Positions 33,495-42,496 of a DNA stretch of 64,000 bases are shown here, piece by piece; positions within the stretch are counted from its first letter, which is position 1, and the number at the start of each line of letters is the position of its first letter. Origin of the DNA: Pseudaminobacter soli (ex Zhang et al. 2022) (lineage in GTDB: Bacteria > Pseudomonadota > Alphaproteobacteria > Rhizobiales > Rhizobiaceae). Position numbers and translations under genes: made by a program. The notes beneath the pieces were generated by a model. That model made no database searches. It saw only the letters and a list, made by a program, of their open reading frames with translations, and was not told where the DNA came from. Location of the stretch: the NCBI RefSeq assembly GCF_014595955.1, contig NZ_JABVCF010000006.1, forward strand, positions 248,001 through 312,000. The letters are read 5' to 3'.

Positions 33495-33959
33495 TCAGTC
33501 GGCGTCCTCTTCCGCTTTCAGTTCGCCAAGCAGTTCGTGGAAATCCTTGGCCTCGCGGAAATTGCGGTAGACGGAAGCGAAGCGTACATAGGCGACGTCG
33601 TCGAGCAACTTCAGCGCCTCCATGACCAGTTGCCCAATGTCGTCGGAGGGGATCTCCGTCTCGCCGCTGCTTTCGAGCTGGCGCACGATCCCGGAGACGG
33701 CACGGTCCACCCGGTCGGGATCGACATTCCGCTTGCGCAGGGCAATCTCGATCGATCGCGCCAGCTTGTCGCGGCTGAACGGGACTCTGCGACCCGACTT
33801 CTTGATCACCGTGAGTTCGCGCAACTGCACTCGCTCGAAGGTGGTGAAGCGGCCGCCACAGTCCGGACAAACGCGCCGGCGGCGGATCGCCGCGCCGTCC
33901 TCGGCGGGACGTGAGTCCTTCACCTGAGTTTCCTGGGACTGGCAATAAGGGCAGCGCAT
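33495..33959 (-). CDS. nrdR: Transcriptional repressor NrdR
   Basis: 154 aa with the N-terminal zinc ribbon [35 protein letters not shown] and the ATP-cone ([20 protein letters not shown]). It senses dATP/ATP and represses ribonucleotide reductase genes. It heads the riboflavin cluster here; in many rhizobia glyA lies upstream, but here the next upstream feature is trigger factor. Confidence 0.95.
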   Translation of the reverse strand: MRCPYCQSQETQVKDSRPAEDGAAIRRRRVCPDCGGRFTTFERVQLRELTVIKKSGRRVPFSRDKLARSIEIALRKRNVDPDRVDRAVSGIVRQLESSGETEIPSDDIGQLVMEALKLLDDVAYVRFASVYRNFREAKDFHELLGELKAEEDAD

Positions 33960-34071
33960 CCGCGTCTCTCAATTCCGGCCAGTGCAAGAAGCTGACGCCC
34001 CTCGAGTCGCTGGCCTCGGCAGCTACTTAGGCGCGGCCGTCAGAAATCTCAAACGCCCGCCCGAAACGACA

Positions 34072-34093
34072 AAGGCGGGATAACTCCCGCCTT
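34072..34093 (-). terminator. Hairpin after trigger factor
   Basis: A 9-bp perfect stem (AAGGCGGGA / TCCCGCCTT, 34072-34080 and 34085-34093) with loop TAAC, 54 bases after the tig stop. Only a weak T-rich stretch follows on the minus strand. Confidence 0.5.
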
Positions 34094-34146
34094 CGATCCG
34101 ATTTGCACGCCTACTGCGTGCCCGGCCCAGCCGAGTAGCGTTGGCT

Positions 34147-35631
34147 TTACTCCGCCTCGGCTTCCTTGGCGGCCGCCTTCTTCTTGGCCGGCGCCTTCTT
34201 CTTGGGCTCGTCGCCCGCGGCACCCTCTTCCGCCGGGGCCGACTTCTTCGCAGCCTTCGCCTTTGCAGCCGGCTTGTCGGAGCCTTCGGCTTCCTCGTCT
34301 TCCGCCATCAGCTCTTCCTTGCTGACCTTCTTGTCAGTCACGGAGATCTCGCCGAGCAAATGGTCGACCACCTTCTCCTCAAAGATCGGCGCGCGAAGCG
34401 TGGTCAGCGCGGAGGGATTGTTGCGATAGTAGTCGAAGACGCCCTGCTGCTGGTCGCCGGGGAAGCGCCGGACGAAGTCGAAGAGCGCCCGCTGCATTTC
34501 CTCGTCGGAGACCTGGACGCCGGCCTTCTCGCCGATTTCCGCCAGAACCAGCCCAAGCCGCACACGGCGCTCGGCGAGCTTCTGGTAATCGGCGCGAGCG
34601 GCTTCCTCAGTCGTGTCCTCGTCGGCGAAGGTACGGCCGGCCGCCTCGAGGTCACGGTTGACCTGGGCCCAGATGTTTTCGAACTCGGCCTCGACCAGCT
34701 TGGACGGAGCCTCGAACGAATAGGCCGAATCGAGTTGGTCCAGCAGCTGGCGCTTGACCTTCTGTCGGGTCATCGAACCATACTGGCTCTCGATCTGGCC
34801 CTTGACGATCTCGCGCAGGCGCTCGAGCGACTCCAGGCCAAGGTTCTTCGCCATCTCGTCATTGATTTCCAACTCGCCCGGGGCGGCGACTTCCTTCACG
34901 GTGACGTCGAAGGTGGCTTCCTTGCCGGCGAGATGCGGCGCCGTGTAGTCCTCGGGGAAGGTCACGGTGATGGCCTTCTCGTCGCCCGCCTTGGTGCCGA
35001 CGAGTTGATCCTCGAAGCCGGGGATGAACTGCTTGGAACCCAGCACCAGCGGCTGATCGGTACCGGCACCGCCAGCAAATGCCTCGCCGTCGATCCTGCC
35101 GACATAGTCGATCGTGACGCGGTCGCCCTCGGCGGCAGCACCGTCCTTCGGCGAATAGCTGCGCGAGGATTCGGCGACACGCTTGACCTGCTCGTCGATC
35201 TCCTCCTCCGGCACGTCATAGACCGGGCGGGTGACGGAGATGGTCGAAACGTCCTTGATCTCGATCGGCGGAATGACCTCGTAGGCCAACTTGAACTCGA
35301 AGTCGGCGCCGCCGGAGAGGATCTTCTCGGCTTCCTTTTCGTCCTCGGTCATGGTGACCTCGGGCTGCATGGCAGCCTTCTCGCCGCGCTCGGCGACGAT
35401 GCTGCGCGGCGAATCCGAGAGAATCTCGTTCACCACCTCGGCCATGAAGGACTTGCCGTAGACCTTGCGCAGGTGCTGGATCGGCACCTTGCCGGGGCGG
35501 AAACCGTTGATGCGGACCTTGCCGCGCGCATTCTCCAGGCGCGCCATCAGCTTCGATTCCAGGTCCCCGGCGGGCACCTTGACGGTGATCTCGCGCTTCA
35601 GGCCGGAATTCAGAGTCTCGGTAACCTGCAT
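34147..35631 (-). CDS. tig: Trigger factor
   Basis: 494 aa from ATG 35631-35629 ([20 protein letters not shown]). It has the ribosome-binding N-domain ([20 protein letters not shown], the GFRxGKxP signature), the FKBP-type PPIase domain ([20 protein letters not shown]) and the helical C-domain. It ends with a 45-residue Lys/Ala/Glu-rich tail ([20 protein letters not shown] onward), making it longer than the E. coli protein (432 aa). Co-translational chaperone. The low-complexity tail is common among rhizobial homologues. Confidence 0.96.
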   Translation of the reverse strand: MQVTETLNSGLKREITVKVPAGDLESKLMARLENARGKVRINGFRPGKVPIQHLRKVYGKSFMAEVVNEILSDSPRSIVAERGEKAAMQPEVTMTEDEKEAEKILSGGADFEFKLAYEVIPPIEIKDVSTISVTRPVYDVPEEEIDEQVKRVAESSRSYSPKDGAAAEGDRVTIDYVGRIDGEAFAGGAGTDQPLVLGSKQFIPGFEDQLVGTKAGDEKAITVTFPEDYTAPHLAGKEATFDVTVKEVAAPGELEINDEMAKNLGLESLERLREIVKGQIESQYGSMTRQKVKRQLLDQLDSAYSFEAPSKLVEAEFENIWAQVNRDLEAAGRTFADEDTTEEAARADYQKLAERRVRLGLVLAEIGEKAGVQVSDEEMQRALFDFVRRFPGDQQQGVFDYYRNNPSALTTLRAPIFEEKVVDHLLGEISVTDKKVSKEELMAEDEEAEGSDKPAAKAKAAKKSAPAEEGAAGDEPKKKAPAKKKAAAKEAEAE

Positions 35632-35926
35632 CGTCAAACCTTTGTCATCTCGAACGGGCAGCGACCTGTTCCTGTCGCCTCCCTGAAAACCTCTATGCCG
35701 GGGCGGCACTCTGTCGCGAAGGAGAAACCTAGCCCCTGCTTCGTTCCGAATTCAGGGAGAGATGTTCTCACTGCGCTCCAGGACTGCTCGGTAAGCCTTT
35801 GTTTTTCCTACTTGGCACCGCGCTTGCCCAAAGCGGACAGTCACATCCCGTCAATTTGTGACGCCTTTTGTCACAGCAAGGGCGCTTTTTCAAGCGCTGC
35901 CGAACGACGCATCCTTGCTTGATTTC

Positions 35927-36011
35927 TGGTGCGGATGAAGGGACTCGAACCCCCACGCCTTGCGGCACCGGAACCTAAATCCGGCGCGTCTACCAGTTCC
36001 GCCACATCCGC
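35927..36011 (-). tRNA. tRNA-Leu (anticodon UAG)
   Basis: Read on the minus strand it starts GCGGATGTGGCGGAACTGGT, with acceptor arms 36011-36005 and 35937-35931. The anticodon arm CCGGA-TTTAGGT-TCCGG gives anticodon TAG. A long variable arm (class II), T-arm with GTTCGA, and an encoded CCA (35929-35927) complete it, 85 bases in total. On the minus strand downstream, a short GCGCTT/AAGCGC hairpin (35882-35897) may end the transcript. Confidence 0.95.
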
Positions 36012-36091
36012 ACTTTTTCGGCATTCCCATGAAGGCGAGCCGGTGTCAACGTCGGTTGCCCCGCAACGTCTCCAAACAGCACCGGCGCCAA

Positions 36092-36673
36092 CTAGTAAAG
36101 CGGCTCCTGGTACAGTTGCATGTCACCGTCCATCAGCGCCTTGATCTGAGGGGTTCCGTCGGAGCCGACCGCCACGACGACCGCGAAGTTGCGGACGTTC
36201 ATGTCGCGCTCGATCGCCCTGCCCTCGCCTTCGAGCAGATAGAAGCGCTCGAGACCGTACTCGACACGGATCGCGGTATCGCCTTCCAGGCTTTGCCCAT
36301 CATAGGCGCGGCCCAAAATGTCGACTTCCTCCGGCGCGAGCGCACCGGATGGTGGGGCGTCCAGATTGGCGGCTGCAGGCTGCCAGAAGCCGTCGGCTCC
36401 CTTGCGCAAACGCACATAGACCATATGCCCCTTCGTGGACTTGGCCTGCGGAGGCTCGACCAGCAGACTGGTTGGGATTCGGGAGATGTCGTAGCCCAGC
36501 CGCACATAGTCGCCGCGCAGGAGATCGCGCGGATCAACCGGGGCGACCTTCAGGATGACCTCGCGGCCGTCCCGCAGGACCGCCGCCCTCGCCATGACGA
36601 TCCAGGAGAGAAACCCAATCTGGACGAGTGCCACGGCGATCGCGGCAATCAGCAGGCCATTGCTTCTGCGCAT
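36092..36673 (-). CDS. GDYXXLXY domain protein
   Basis: 193 aa with one N-terminal membrane helix (LLIAAIAVALVQIGFLSWIV) and the family motif GDYVRLGY at residues 54-61. The start codon overlaps the stop of the DUF2157 membrane protein by one base, which is the usual pairing for this family. Likely a membrane-anchored periplasmic subunit acting with DUF2157; the function is unknown. Confidence 0.85.
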   Translation of the reverse strand: MRRSNGLLIAAIAVALVQIGFLSWIVMARAAVLRDGREVILKVAPVDPRDLLRGDYVRLGYDISRIPTSLLVEPPQAKSTKGHMVYVRLRKGADGFWQPAAANLDAPPSGALAPEEVDILGRAYDGQSLEGDTAIRVEYGLERFYLLEGEGRAIERDMNVRNFAVVVAVGSDGTPQIKALMDGDMQLYQEPLY

Positions 36674-37767
36674 CAGGCCGCCCTCAGGTTCATGCGCCGC
36701 TCTACCCGGATAATGAGGAGGGCGATCAGGGCAAGCACCACGCCCGATGCCAGGAAAAGGCCGGCGGTTCCGAGCATAGTGCCCAGCGTCGTCACATAGA
36801 GAAAGCACAGCTCGAAGGTGAAGCCGAGATAGGCGATCCAGCGCAGTCCGCGGCTCTCGCGACCGGCCAGCAGCAGCGCCGCGATGATGGCCGCGAAGAC
36901 GATCACTGCGGCGAGGACGAGAGTGGCCGTCTCCTCCATGTGGTCGAACTGCAGCATGGCCGCCCCCGTCAGGAAGCCGATCAAGGCGTGCATGTCCAAC
37001 CGGCCGTCCAATCGCACGATCTGCTCCGTCCGTTTCGGATCCAGGACAGCAACTGCAAAAAGCAGCGCCGACACTCCGGCCAACACAAGCGAGACCGCCG
37101 TGACGTCGTAGTGGAAGGCTAGCACCACGGCATAGAGCACCAGCGACAGGGCAACGAGATGTCTTGCATAGGAACTGCCGGTCCACAGCGAGACCGCCCA
37201 CACCAGAGCGGCCACAATCGGATAGGCCCGCGACAGGTCGCCACCGCTCCACAAGTCGAAGCCTTTCGCAACCATCCAAAAGACGGCGATGCCGCCTGCG
37301 CCAATGGTCAGCGGGCCGGAGCGGAGCACCGCCGCCGCCAGCAGGGTTCCGCCGAACCAGGTGAGCAGCGCTGCCTCCTCGTCGCCCGACAGATGATACA
37401 TCTGCCCGATCAGCGCGATGGCACCGCCGAAAGTGGCGGCCGCGATCAGCCAGGCGCCTTCCGCCAGCGCGTCATGGCCGCGCAGCTTGAGCAAGGCCCC
37501 GCCGACATAACCGACGAAGATCAAACAGAAGAGCAGGACAACCCGGGTGAGGCGCGGGATCGCTTCCCAGTTCGATGCGACCACCAGCAGAACCGCCGCA
37601 CCGAGCAGCAGTGCCGCCATCATCATCAGAACGAAGCCAAACGAAAGCGAGCGCCGGTCCTGGGAGACGGCGTCGGCCAGCAGCGCGTCTGCCGTCGAAC
37701 GGTCGACAAGCCCGCGTGTAACCCACCGATCCAAGTCCTGTTTCAGTCTCTTCGTGTATGCCGCCAT
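36673..37767 (-). CDS. DUF2157 multi-spanning membrane protein
   Basis: 364 aa from ATG 37767-37765. A cytoplasmic helical start (KRLKQDLDRWVTRGLVDRST) holds the DUF2157 signature and is followed by about 10-11 membrane helices, with IGQMYHLSGDEEAALLTWFG between them. It forms a two-gene unit with the GDYXXLXY protein (1-base overlap). The family occurs widely in Proteobacteria without a known role. Confidence 0.85.
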   Translation of the reverse strand: MAAYTKRLKQDLDRWVTRGLVDRSTADALLADAVSQDRRSLSFGFVLMMMAALLLGAAVLLVVASNWEAIPRLTRVVLLFCLIFVGYVGGALLKLRGHDALAEGAWLIAAATFGGAIALIGQMYHLSGDEEAALLTWFGGTLLAAAVLRSGPLTIGAGGIAVFWMVAKGFDLWSGGDLSRAYPIVAALVWAVSLWTGSSYARHLVALSLVLYAVVLAFHYDVTAVSLVLAGVSALLFAVAVLDPKRTEQIVRLDGRLDMHALIGFLTGAAMLQFDHMEETATLVLAAVIVFAAIIAALLLAGRESRGLRWIAYLGFTFELCFLYVTTLGTMLGTAGLFLASGVVLALIALLIIRVERRMNLRAA

Positions 37768-37878
37768 CGCGCCTTGCCTTGCCCTCCGCGACATTAGGTC
37801 AAAACCCTAACTTCTTGACATCAGGCGACTTCCCCGAACTGCAGCATACGGGCCACAGGCTTTCAGGAATCGTTAATG

Positions 37879-37901
37879 TTGCATTGCACCATTTGCATTG
37901 C
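37879..37901. promoter_or_regulatory. Direct repeats TTGCATTGC upstream of the DUF1127/sRNA locus
   Basis: TTGCATTGC occurs at 37879-37887 and 37893-37901 (14-base period), about 90-110 bases before ATG 37989. The same TGCATTGC core forms the centre of the palindrome at 18934, again about 95 bases before a small gene. It is likely a regulator binding site (inference). Confidence 0.45.
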
Positions 37902-37988
37902 TGCTATGCGGCATCAGCCCTTTCAGATCACGGCGAACGCACATAGATACCGCCTCGACAACGAATTGAGAAACACCCGGGGCTGACA

Positions 37989-38129
37989 ATGAACCTGATC
38001 CGAAACTACCGCAACTGGCGCCGCTATCGCGAGACCGTCTCCGAGCTGAGCCGCCTCTCCAACCGCGAGCTTTCCGATCTGGGCATCACCCGCGCCGACA
38101 TCCGTTCGGTCGCCAGGAAGGCTATCTAA
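37989..38129 (+). CDS. DUF1127 protein, 46 aa (CcaF1-like)
   Basis: The product MNLIRNYRNWRRYRETVSEL onward contains the classic DUF1127 core (LSRLSNRELSDLGITRADI) and ends RSVARKAI. The gene is followed within 11 bases by a hairpin array with CTCCTCCC loops. In Rhodobacter, the DUF1127 protein CcaF1 is co-transcribed with CcsR (cuckoo-family) sRNAs and binds RNA; the arrangement here matches. TTGCATTGC repeats precede it. Confidence 0.9.
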   Translation: MNLIRNYRNWRRYRETVSELSRLSNRELSDLGITRADIRSVARKAI

Positions 38130-38139
38130 GGGCTTCGGT

Positions 38140-38246
38140 CGGGACCGACCTCCTCCCCGGTCCCGCCGGATCAGGCCAGTTTTCTCCTCCTCCCGAAAAC
38201 TGGCCGCTCCTAACGGCACCCGCCGGATCTCCTCCCCCGGCGGGTG
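38140..38246 (+). ncRNA. Cuckoo/CcsR-type sRNA locus, copy 1 (three hairpins with CTCCTCCC loops)
   Basis: Three perfect hairpins occur in tandem, each with a 10-base loop ending in CTCCTCCC. Hairpin 1 has stem 38140-38147/38158-38165 and loop ACCTCCTCCC. Hairpin 2 has stem 38174-38184/38195-38205 and loop TCCTCCTCCC. Hairpin 3 has stem 38217-38226/38237-38246 and loop ATCTCCTCCC. The loop is complementary to Shine-Dalgarno sequences. Stems differ in sequence while loops are conserved, which indicates selection on the loop. It follows the DUF1127 gene by 10 bases and is probably processed from the same transcript. Confidence 0.8.
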
Positions 38247-38259
38247 CTGTTTCCGAAAT

Positions 38260-38284
38260 GGAACTTCTGTGAAGTCCCGAAGTT
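38260..38284 (+). promoter_or_regulatory. Possible EcfG/RpoE2-type promoter between the sRNA arrays
   Basis: GGAAC (38260-38264) is followed after 18 bases by TT (38283-38284), which fits the rhizobial general-stress sigma consensus GGAAC-N18/19-TT. It could drive the second sRNA array, although about 110 bases separate it from the first stem. Chance matches to so short a motif are common. Confidence 0.3.
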
Positions 38285-38400
38285 TGAAGGCGCAGAAGCA
38301 AACCTCGGAAGCGGCTGACATCCGGACGTTTTGACGCATTGGTCAGCCGGTTCGAATATGTTGAAAGGCGCCTCGCACGCCACCATATGCGAGCAGAACA

Positions 38401-38508
38401 TCGCTGCACCCCTCCTCCTCCCAGGTGCAGCGACTACGGGCAGTATCACCTCCTCCCGATACTGCCCGGCCAAAGCGACACCCGCCGGATCTCCTCCCCC
38501 GGCGGGTG
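38401..38508 (+). ncRNA. Cuckoo/CcsR-type sRNA locus, copy 2 (three hairpins with CTCCTCCC loops)
   Basis: A second set of three hairpins. Hairpin 4 has stem 38401-38410/38424-38433 and loop CCTCCTCCTCCCA. Hairpin 5 has stem 38437-38447/38458-38468 and loop ACCTCCTCCC. Hairpin 6 has stem 38479-38488/38499-38508 and loop ATCTCCTCCC. Hairpin 6 is identical to hairpin 3 over 30 bases, whereas stems 4 and 5 differ from 1 and 2 but keep the pairing. This shows duplication followed by compensatory change. The 38130-38611 gap contains no further gene apart from these arrays. Confidence 0.8.
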
Positions 38509-38611
38509 TTGTACATTGAGGCCCCCTTTTCCGCACGGTTGTGTGTCTGGCGCATGGCGCCAAGCGGCCCTATGTCTGCGCGCGTTCACCGCGAAGACGT
38601 GGAGCCTCAAG

Positions 38612-39568
38612 ATGATCACGCGCGAGCTAGGCCAAACCGGCATTTCCATTGCCCCCCTTGTGCTGGGCGGCAATGTTTTCGGGTGGACGGCCGACAAGGA
38701 CACATCCTTCAAACTGCTGGATCGCTTCGTCGAGGCTGGCCTGAACGCGATCGACACCGCCGATGCCTATTCGCGCTGGGTGCCCGGCCACTCGGGCGGC
38801 GAATCGGAGAGCATCATCGGCGAGTGGCTGAAGTCGCGCGGCAATCGGGAGAAGGTAGTCGTGATCACAAAGGTCGGCTCGGATATGGGTCAGGGGAAGA
38901 AGGACCTGTCCGCGAAGTGGATCTTCGAAGCGGTGGAAGCGTCGCTCCGCCGGCTGCAGACCGACCACATCGACGTTTATCTCTCGCATTGGCACGACCC
39001 GGATACGCCATATGCGGAGACGCTCGGCGCCTATGACAAGCTTCTGAAGGCGGGCAAGGTGCGGGCGATCGGCGCGTCGAATCTCGACGCGGCCCAGCTT
39101 CGCGAGTCGCTAGAGGTCGCCCGCAAGGAGGGACTGCCCCGGTACGAGATCCTCCAGCCCGAATACAATCTCTACGACCGCAGCAGCTACGACGGGCCGC
39201 TGCGAGACCTCTGCATCGCCGAAGGGTTGGGCGTCATCACCTATTACAGCCTCGCGAGCGGCTTCTTGACCGGAAAGTACCGCAGCGAAGCCGATCTCGG
39301 CAAAAGCCCCCGCGGCCAAGGCGTCGCCGGCTATCTCGATTCGCGCGGCTTCGCGATTCTCCACGCGCTCGACGCGGTCGCGCTCAAGCATAGTAGCAAG
39401 CCGGCGGAGGTGGCGCTTGCCTGGGTCATTGCACAGGAAGGCGTGACCGCTCCGATCGCCAGCGCCACCTCGCTCGGGCAGATGGAAAGCCTGATCAACG
39501 CGGTCAGCCTGAAGCTCGATGCTGAAGATATTGCCATGCTCGACAAGGCGAGCGCACCCTCTTCATAG
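38612..39568 (+). CDS. Aldo/keto reductase
   Basis: 318 aa from ATG 38612 with SD GGAG. The AKR catalytic tetrad is complete: D48 (NAIDTADAY), Y53, K87 (VVITKVGSD) and H126 (YLSHWH). The NADP-binding region is in the C-terminal barrel (ITYYSLASGFLTGKYRSEAD; APIASATSLGQMESLINAV). It resembles the YajO/Tas-like AKRs; the substrate is not known. The upstream gap holds the sRNA arrays. Confidence 0.92.
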   Translation: MITRELGQTGISIAPLVLGGNVFGWTADKDTSFKLLDRFVEAGLNAIDTADAYSRWVPGHSGGESESIIGEWLKSRGNREKVVVITKVGSDMGQGKKDLSAKWIFEAVEASLRRLQTDHIDVYLSHWHDPDTPYAETLGAYDKLLKAGKVRAIGASNLDAAQLRESLEVARKEGLPRYEILQPEYNLYDRSSYDGPLRDLCIAEGLGVITYYSLASGFLTGKYRSEADLGKSPRGQGVAGYLDSRGFAILHALDAVALKHSSKPAEVALAWVIAQEGVTAPIASATSLGQMESLINAVSLKLDAEDIAMLDKASAPSS

Positions 39569-39577
39569 GCTTCCAAA

Positions 39578-40150
39578 TCAGCGTTCGCCCCACACGCCGC
39601 GGGTGCGCCAACGCGTCAGTGGCATGATGTCCGGCGCGCCTCCAGCGGGCTCGAACCAACTGTCCACCACCCATTTCTCGCCGGTCCTGTCGGCAACGAC
39701 GGCAGTGAAGTGCGGGTAGCGGCCGTCCGCGAAGAAACCGCGGGACGTTTTGCGCTCGACCGTGTGATGCTTGAGCAGACCGCGCGTCTCGAGCAGTTTG
39801 AGCAGGCTGGTGGTGTTGGTCGATTCGTCGACACAATCCATCTGACCGCGTTCATGGCTGCCGCCGAGATCGCCCTTGGGTCGGTCCTTCACCCCAATCG
39901 CCCGGGTCGCCTTGCGCTCATAATACTGCACGGCCCTGGAAATGGCGCGGCGCTCAGCCTTGGCCGAAGAGGCTCCGATGCGCATGATCGCTGCGATGCT
40001 TTTCAGGTCCGCCGAGCCGAATTCAAGCCGCGTCTTGAAGGTGCACGAGAATCCGTGACACACGGTCAGCGCCACCGCGTGACTCACGCTGACGGCTAGC
40101 GCCGACAACGCGACCAAGCCCGCGATGGAAAGCATTCTGCCCCTCGCCAT
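39578..40150 (-). CDS. Exported protein with possible Cys-His-Asp hydrolase site
   Basis: 190 aa from ATG 40150-40148 (GAGAGCC upstream; ATG 40159 is an alternative). Signal peptide: [20 protein letters not shown] region. The mature part has two early cysteines (LTVCHGFSC, maybe a disulfide). Its C-terminal half aligns a Cys ([16 protein letters not shown]), a His (RYPHFTAVV) and an Asp ([13 protein letters not shown]) in the order and spacing of a transglutaminase/papain-like triad. No named family is recognised. Divergent from trmFO. Confidence 0.6.
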   Translation of the reverse strand: MARGRMLSIAGLVALSALAVSVSHAVALTVCHGFSCTFKTRLEFGSADLKSIAAIMRIGASSAKAERRAISRAVQYYERKATRAIGVKDRPKGDLGGSHERGQMDCVDESTNTTSLLKLLETRGLLKHHTVERKTSRGFFADGRYPHFTAVVADRTGEKWVVDSWFEPAGGAPDIMPLTRWRTRGVWGER

Positions 40151-40238
40151 GGCTCTCATGATGGTCGTGGCCGGCTCCGGTTGCAAGCCGCGCAGGGAGG
40201 GCGTTGCGTTCCATGGAAGCCAGGCCTATTTCCCGGAC

Positions 40239-41642
40239 ATGAAACCCATTCACATCATCGGCGGCGGCCTTGCCGGTTCGGAGGCCGCCTGGCAGGCAGC
40301 CCAGGCCGGGGTTCCGGTCGTCCTTCACGAGATGCGCCCGGTGCGCGGCACCGATGCGCACAAGACGGACGGGCTGGCCGAACTGGTCTGCTCGAACTCC
40401 TTCCGCTCGGACGATGCCGAGACCAACGCGGTCGGGCTGCTGCATGCCGAGATGCGGCTCGCCAACTCCCTCATCATGGCCTGCGGAGATGCCAACCAGG
40501 TGCCGGCGGGCGGAGCGCTGGCTGTGGATCGCGACGGCTTTTCCTCAGCGGTGACGGCCAAGCTCGAAGCTCACCCGCTGATCACGATCGTGCGCGAGGA
40601 AGTTTCCGGCCTTCCGCCGGAGGAGTGGGACCAGGCGGTCATCGCGACCGGGCCTCTGACCGCGCCGTCGCTCGCCCAGGCCATCGCCGACCGCACCGGA
40701 GCCGATTCGCTCGCCTTCTTCGATGCGATTGCCCCGATCATCCATTTCGACACGATCGACATGAACGTCTGCTGGTTCCAGTCGCGCTACGACAAGGTGG
40801 GCCCGGGCGGAACGGGCAAGGACTACATCAATTGCCCCATGGACCGTCACCAATACGAGGCCTTCGTCCAAGCGCTGGTCGACGGCCAGAAGACCGAGTT
40901 CAAGGAGTGGGAGGGCACCCCCTACTTCGACGGTTGCCTGCCGATCGAGGTGATGGCCGAGCGTGGCCCGGAGACGCTGCGGCACGGTCCGATGAAGCCG
41001 ATGGGCCTCACCAACGCGCATAACCCCACCGTCAAGCCGTATGCGGTCGTCCAACTGCGCCAGGACAACGCGCTGGGCACGCTCTACAACATGGTCGGCT
41101 TCCAGACGAAGCTGAAGCACGGCGGGCAGGTGCGCATCTTCCGCACGATCCCGGGCCTGGAGAATGCGGAGTTCGCTCGCCTCGGCGGCCTGCACCGCAA
41201 CACCTACATCAACTCGCCGGTGCTCCTCGATCCGACGCTGCAGTTGAAGGGCCGTCCCGGCCTGCGCTTCGCCGGTCAGATCACCGGCTGCGAAGGCTAT
41301 GTGGAGAGCGCGGCCGTGGGACTGCTCGCCGGCCGCTTTGCGGCCGCTGAGCGGCTCGGCCAGGATTTGGCCGCGCCTCCGCCAAGCACGGGCTTCGGTG
41401 CTCTGCTCGGCCACATCACCGGCGGCCACATCGTTTCGGACGACGAGCCCGGAAAGCGCTCGTTCCAGCCGATGAACGTCAATTTTGGGCTTTTCCCGCC
41501 TATCGAAGCGCCTAGGACGGAAGGTAAGCGCCTGCGCGGCAAGGAAAAGACTGTCGCCAAGAAGAGGGCGCTCACCGCTCGCGCGCTGGCCGACTGCCGG
41601 GCGTGGCTGGGGCTGCCGGAGGTGGCGGAGGCTGCGGAGTAG
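40239..41642 (+). CDS. trmFO: Methylene-THF--tRNA-(uracil-54-C5) methyltransferase
   Basis: 467 aa from ATG 40239 ([20 protein letters not shown]). FAD-binding [50 protein letters not shown] and [20 protein letters not shown] are all TrmFO signatures. It forms T54 in tRNA using methylene-THF and FADH2. Monocistronic here; it converges with the squalene/phytoene-synthase-like gene, 10 bases apart. Confidence 0.95.
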   Translation: MKPIHIIGGGLAGSEAAWQAAQAGVPVVLHEMRPVRGTDAHKTDGLAELVCSNSFRSDDAETNAVGLLHAEMRLANSLIMACGDANQVPAGGALAVDRDGFSSAVTAKLEAHPLITIVREEVSGLPPEEWDQAVIATGPLTAPSLAQAIADRTGADSLAFFDAIAPIIHFDTIDMNVCWFQSRYDKVGPGGTGKDYINCPMDRHQYEAFVQALVDGQKTEFKEWEGTPYFDGCLPIEVMAERGPETLRHGPMKPMGLTNAHNPTVKPYAVVQLRQDNALGTLYNMVGFQTKLKHGGQVRIFRTIPGLENAEFARLGGLHRNTYINSPVLLDPTLQLKGRPGLRFAGQITGCEGYVESAAVGLLAGRFAAAERLGQDLAAPPPSTGFGALLGHITGGHIVSDDEPGKRSFQPMNVNFGLFPPIEAPRTEGKRLRGKEKTVAKKRALTARALADCRAWLGLPEVAEAAE

Positions 41643-41652
41643 AGCCCCCGCC

Positions 41653-42495
41653 CTACCACCCTGTCGCCGCTGCCCTGAAAATCGCCAGCTGCCGTTTCCA
41701 GGCGGGGACTTCCGCCGGCTCCCGCAGGAGCCGCGCGCCCTTCCCTGAAGCCGCCTTCAGCCACGCCGGTACGGTCGCGATCGGCAGGAATGCAGGCCGA
41801 AGGCTGCGCGGCAGGGCGTGGAGGGCCGGTCGGCAGGCCTCCAGGTGCTCGCTTGCAAGCGCCACCATCGCCTCTACGACCCGACCTGCGGCCGCGACAA
41901 CTGTCTCGCCTTGGAAAGCCTCCGGGGTGGCGCCAGCCGCCTCGAGGACGTCGTGGGGAATGAAACTCTGACCCCGCGACCGCGAAAGCGGCAGTTTCCT
42001 GAGGATTCCGGCGATGCCCAGTGCGCAGCCGGCGTGGCCGGCGAGATCGGCGACGCTAGGGGCCGCTTCGCGGTCGAGGATCATGGCGGAAAGCTGGAGC
42101 ATCAAACCGTCAGTCTCGCCGCAATAGCCCTCGAGATCGGTCCGCGACGGCATCGGGTCGTCGTAGAGATCGAAGATGCGTGCCTCGAGATAATTCTCGA
42201 AAGCAGCATCCGGCAACTGGTAGTGGTCAATCGCCCGGTTCAGCGCATCGGCGATCGGATGTCCCGTCGCCGTTCCGGGCTGGCGATTGGCGATCGTATC
42301 GCGCCACCATTGCAGGCGCATCTCTCCAGCAAGGGGTTCGCGAATACGGTCCCTGACGCCCGCGATCTCGACATTGAAGGCATAGAGCGCCAGCAGCGCC
42401 TCCCGTCTTTCGGGAGGCGCATAGAGCGCGGAAAGATAGCGGTCGTGATCGGCCGCGCGCACGGCTTCGGCGATCGGATTCCCTGTTCCGGCCAC
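41653..42495 (-). CDS. Squalene/phytoene synthase family protein, NDUFAF6-like
   Basis: 280 aa starting with the DRYLSALYAPPERREALLAL block typical of NDUFAF6/Sicily rather than of carotenoid enzymes. The aspartate-rich motifs of true prenyl synthases are degenerate: the first site reads YAFNVEIAGVRD, the second YCGETDGLML. So head-to-head condensation is unlikely. Mitochondrial NDUFAF6 is a complex I assembly factor. It lies 1 base downstream of the NDUFAF3-like gene, which supports a respiratory assembly role (inference). Confidence 0.82.
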   Translation of the reverse strand: MAGTGNPIAEAVRAADHDRYLSALYAPPERREALLALYAFNVEIAGVRDRIREPLAGEMRLQWWRDTIANRQPGTATGHPIADALNRAIDHYQLPDAAFENYLEARIFDLYDDPMPSRTDLEGYCGETDGLMLQLSAMILDREAAPSVADLAGHAGCALGIAGILRKLPLSRSRGQSFIPHDVLEAAGATPEAFQGETVVAAAGRVVEAMVALASEHLEACRPALHALPRSLRPAFLPIATVPAWLKAASGKGARLLREPAEVPAWKRQLAIFRAAATGW

Positions 42496-42496
42496 C

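Noticed and set aside
35857-35875. TGTGAC...GTCACA dyad resembling a CRP/FNR site
   Set aside because: The spacing (9 bases between TGTGA and TCACA) does not fit the 6-base CRP spacing, and no gene start lies at a suitable distance.
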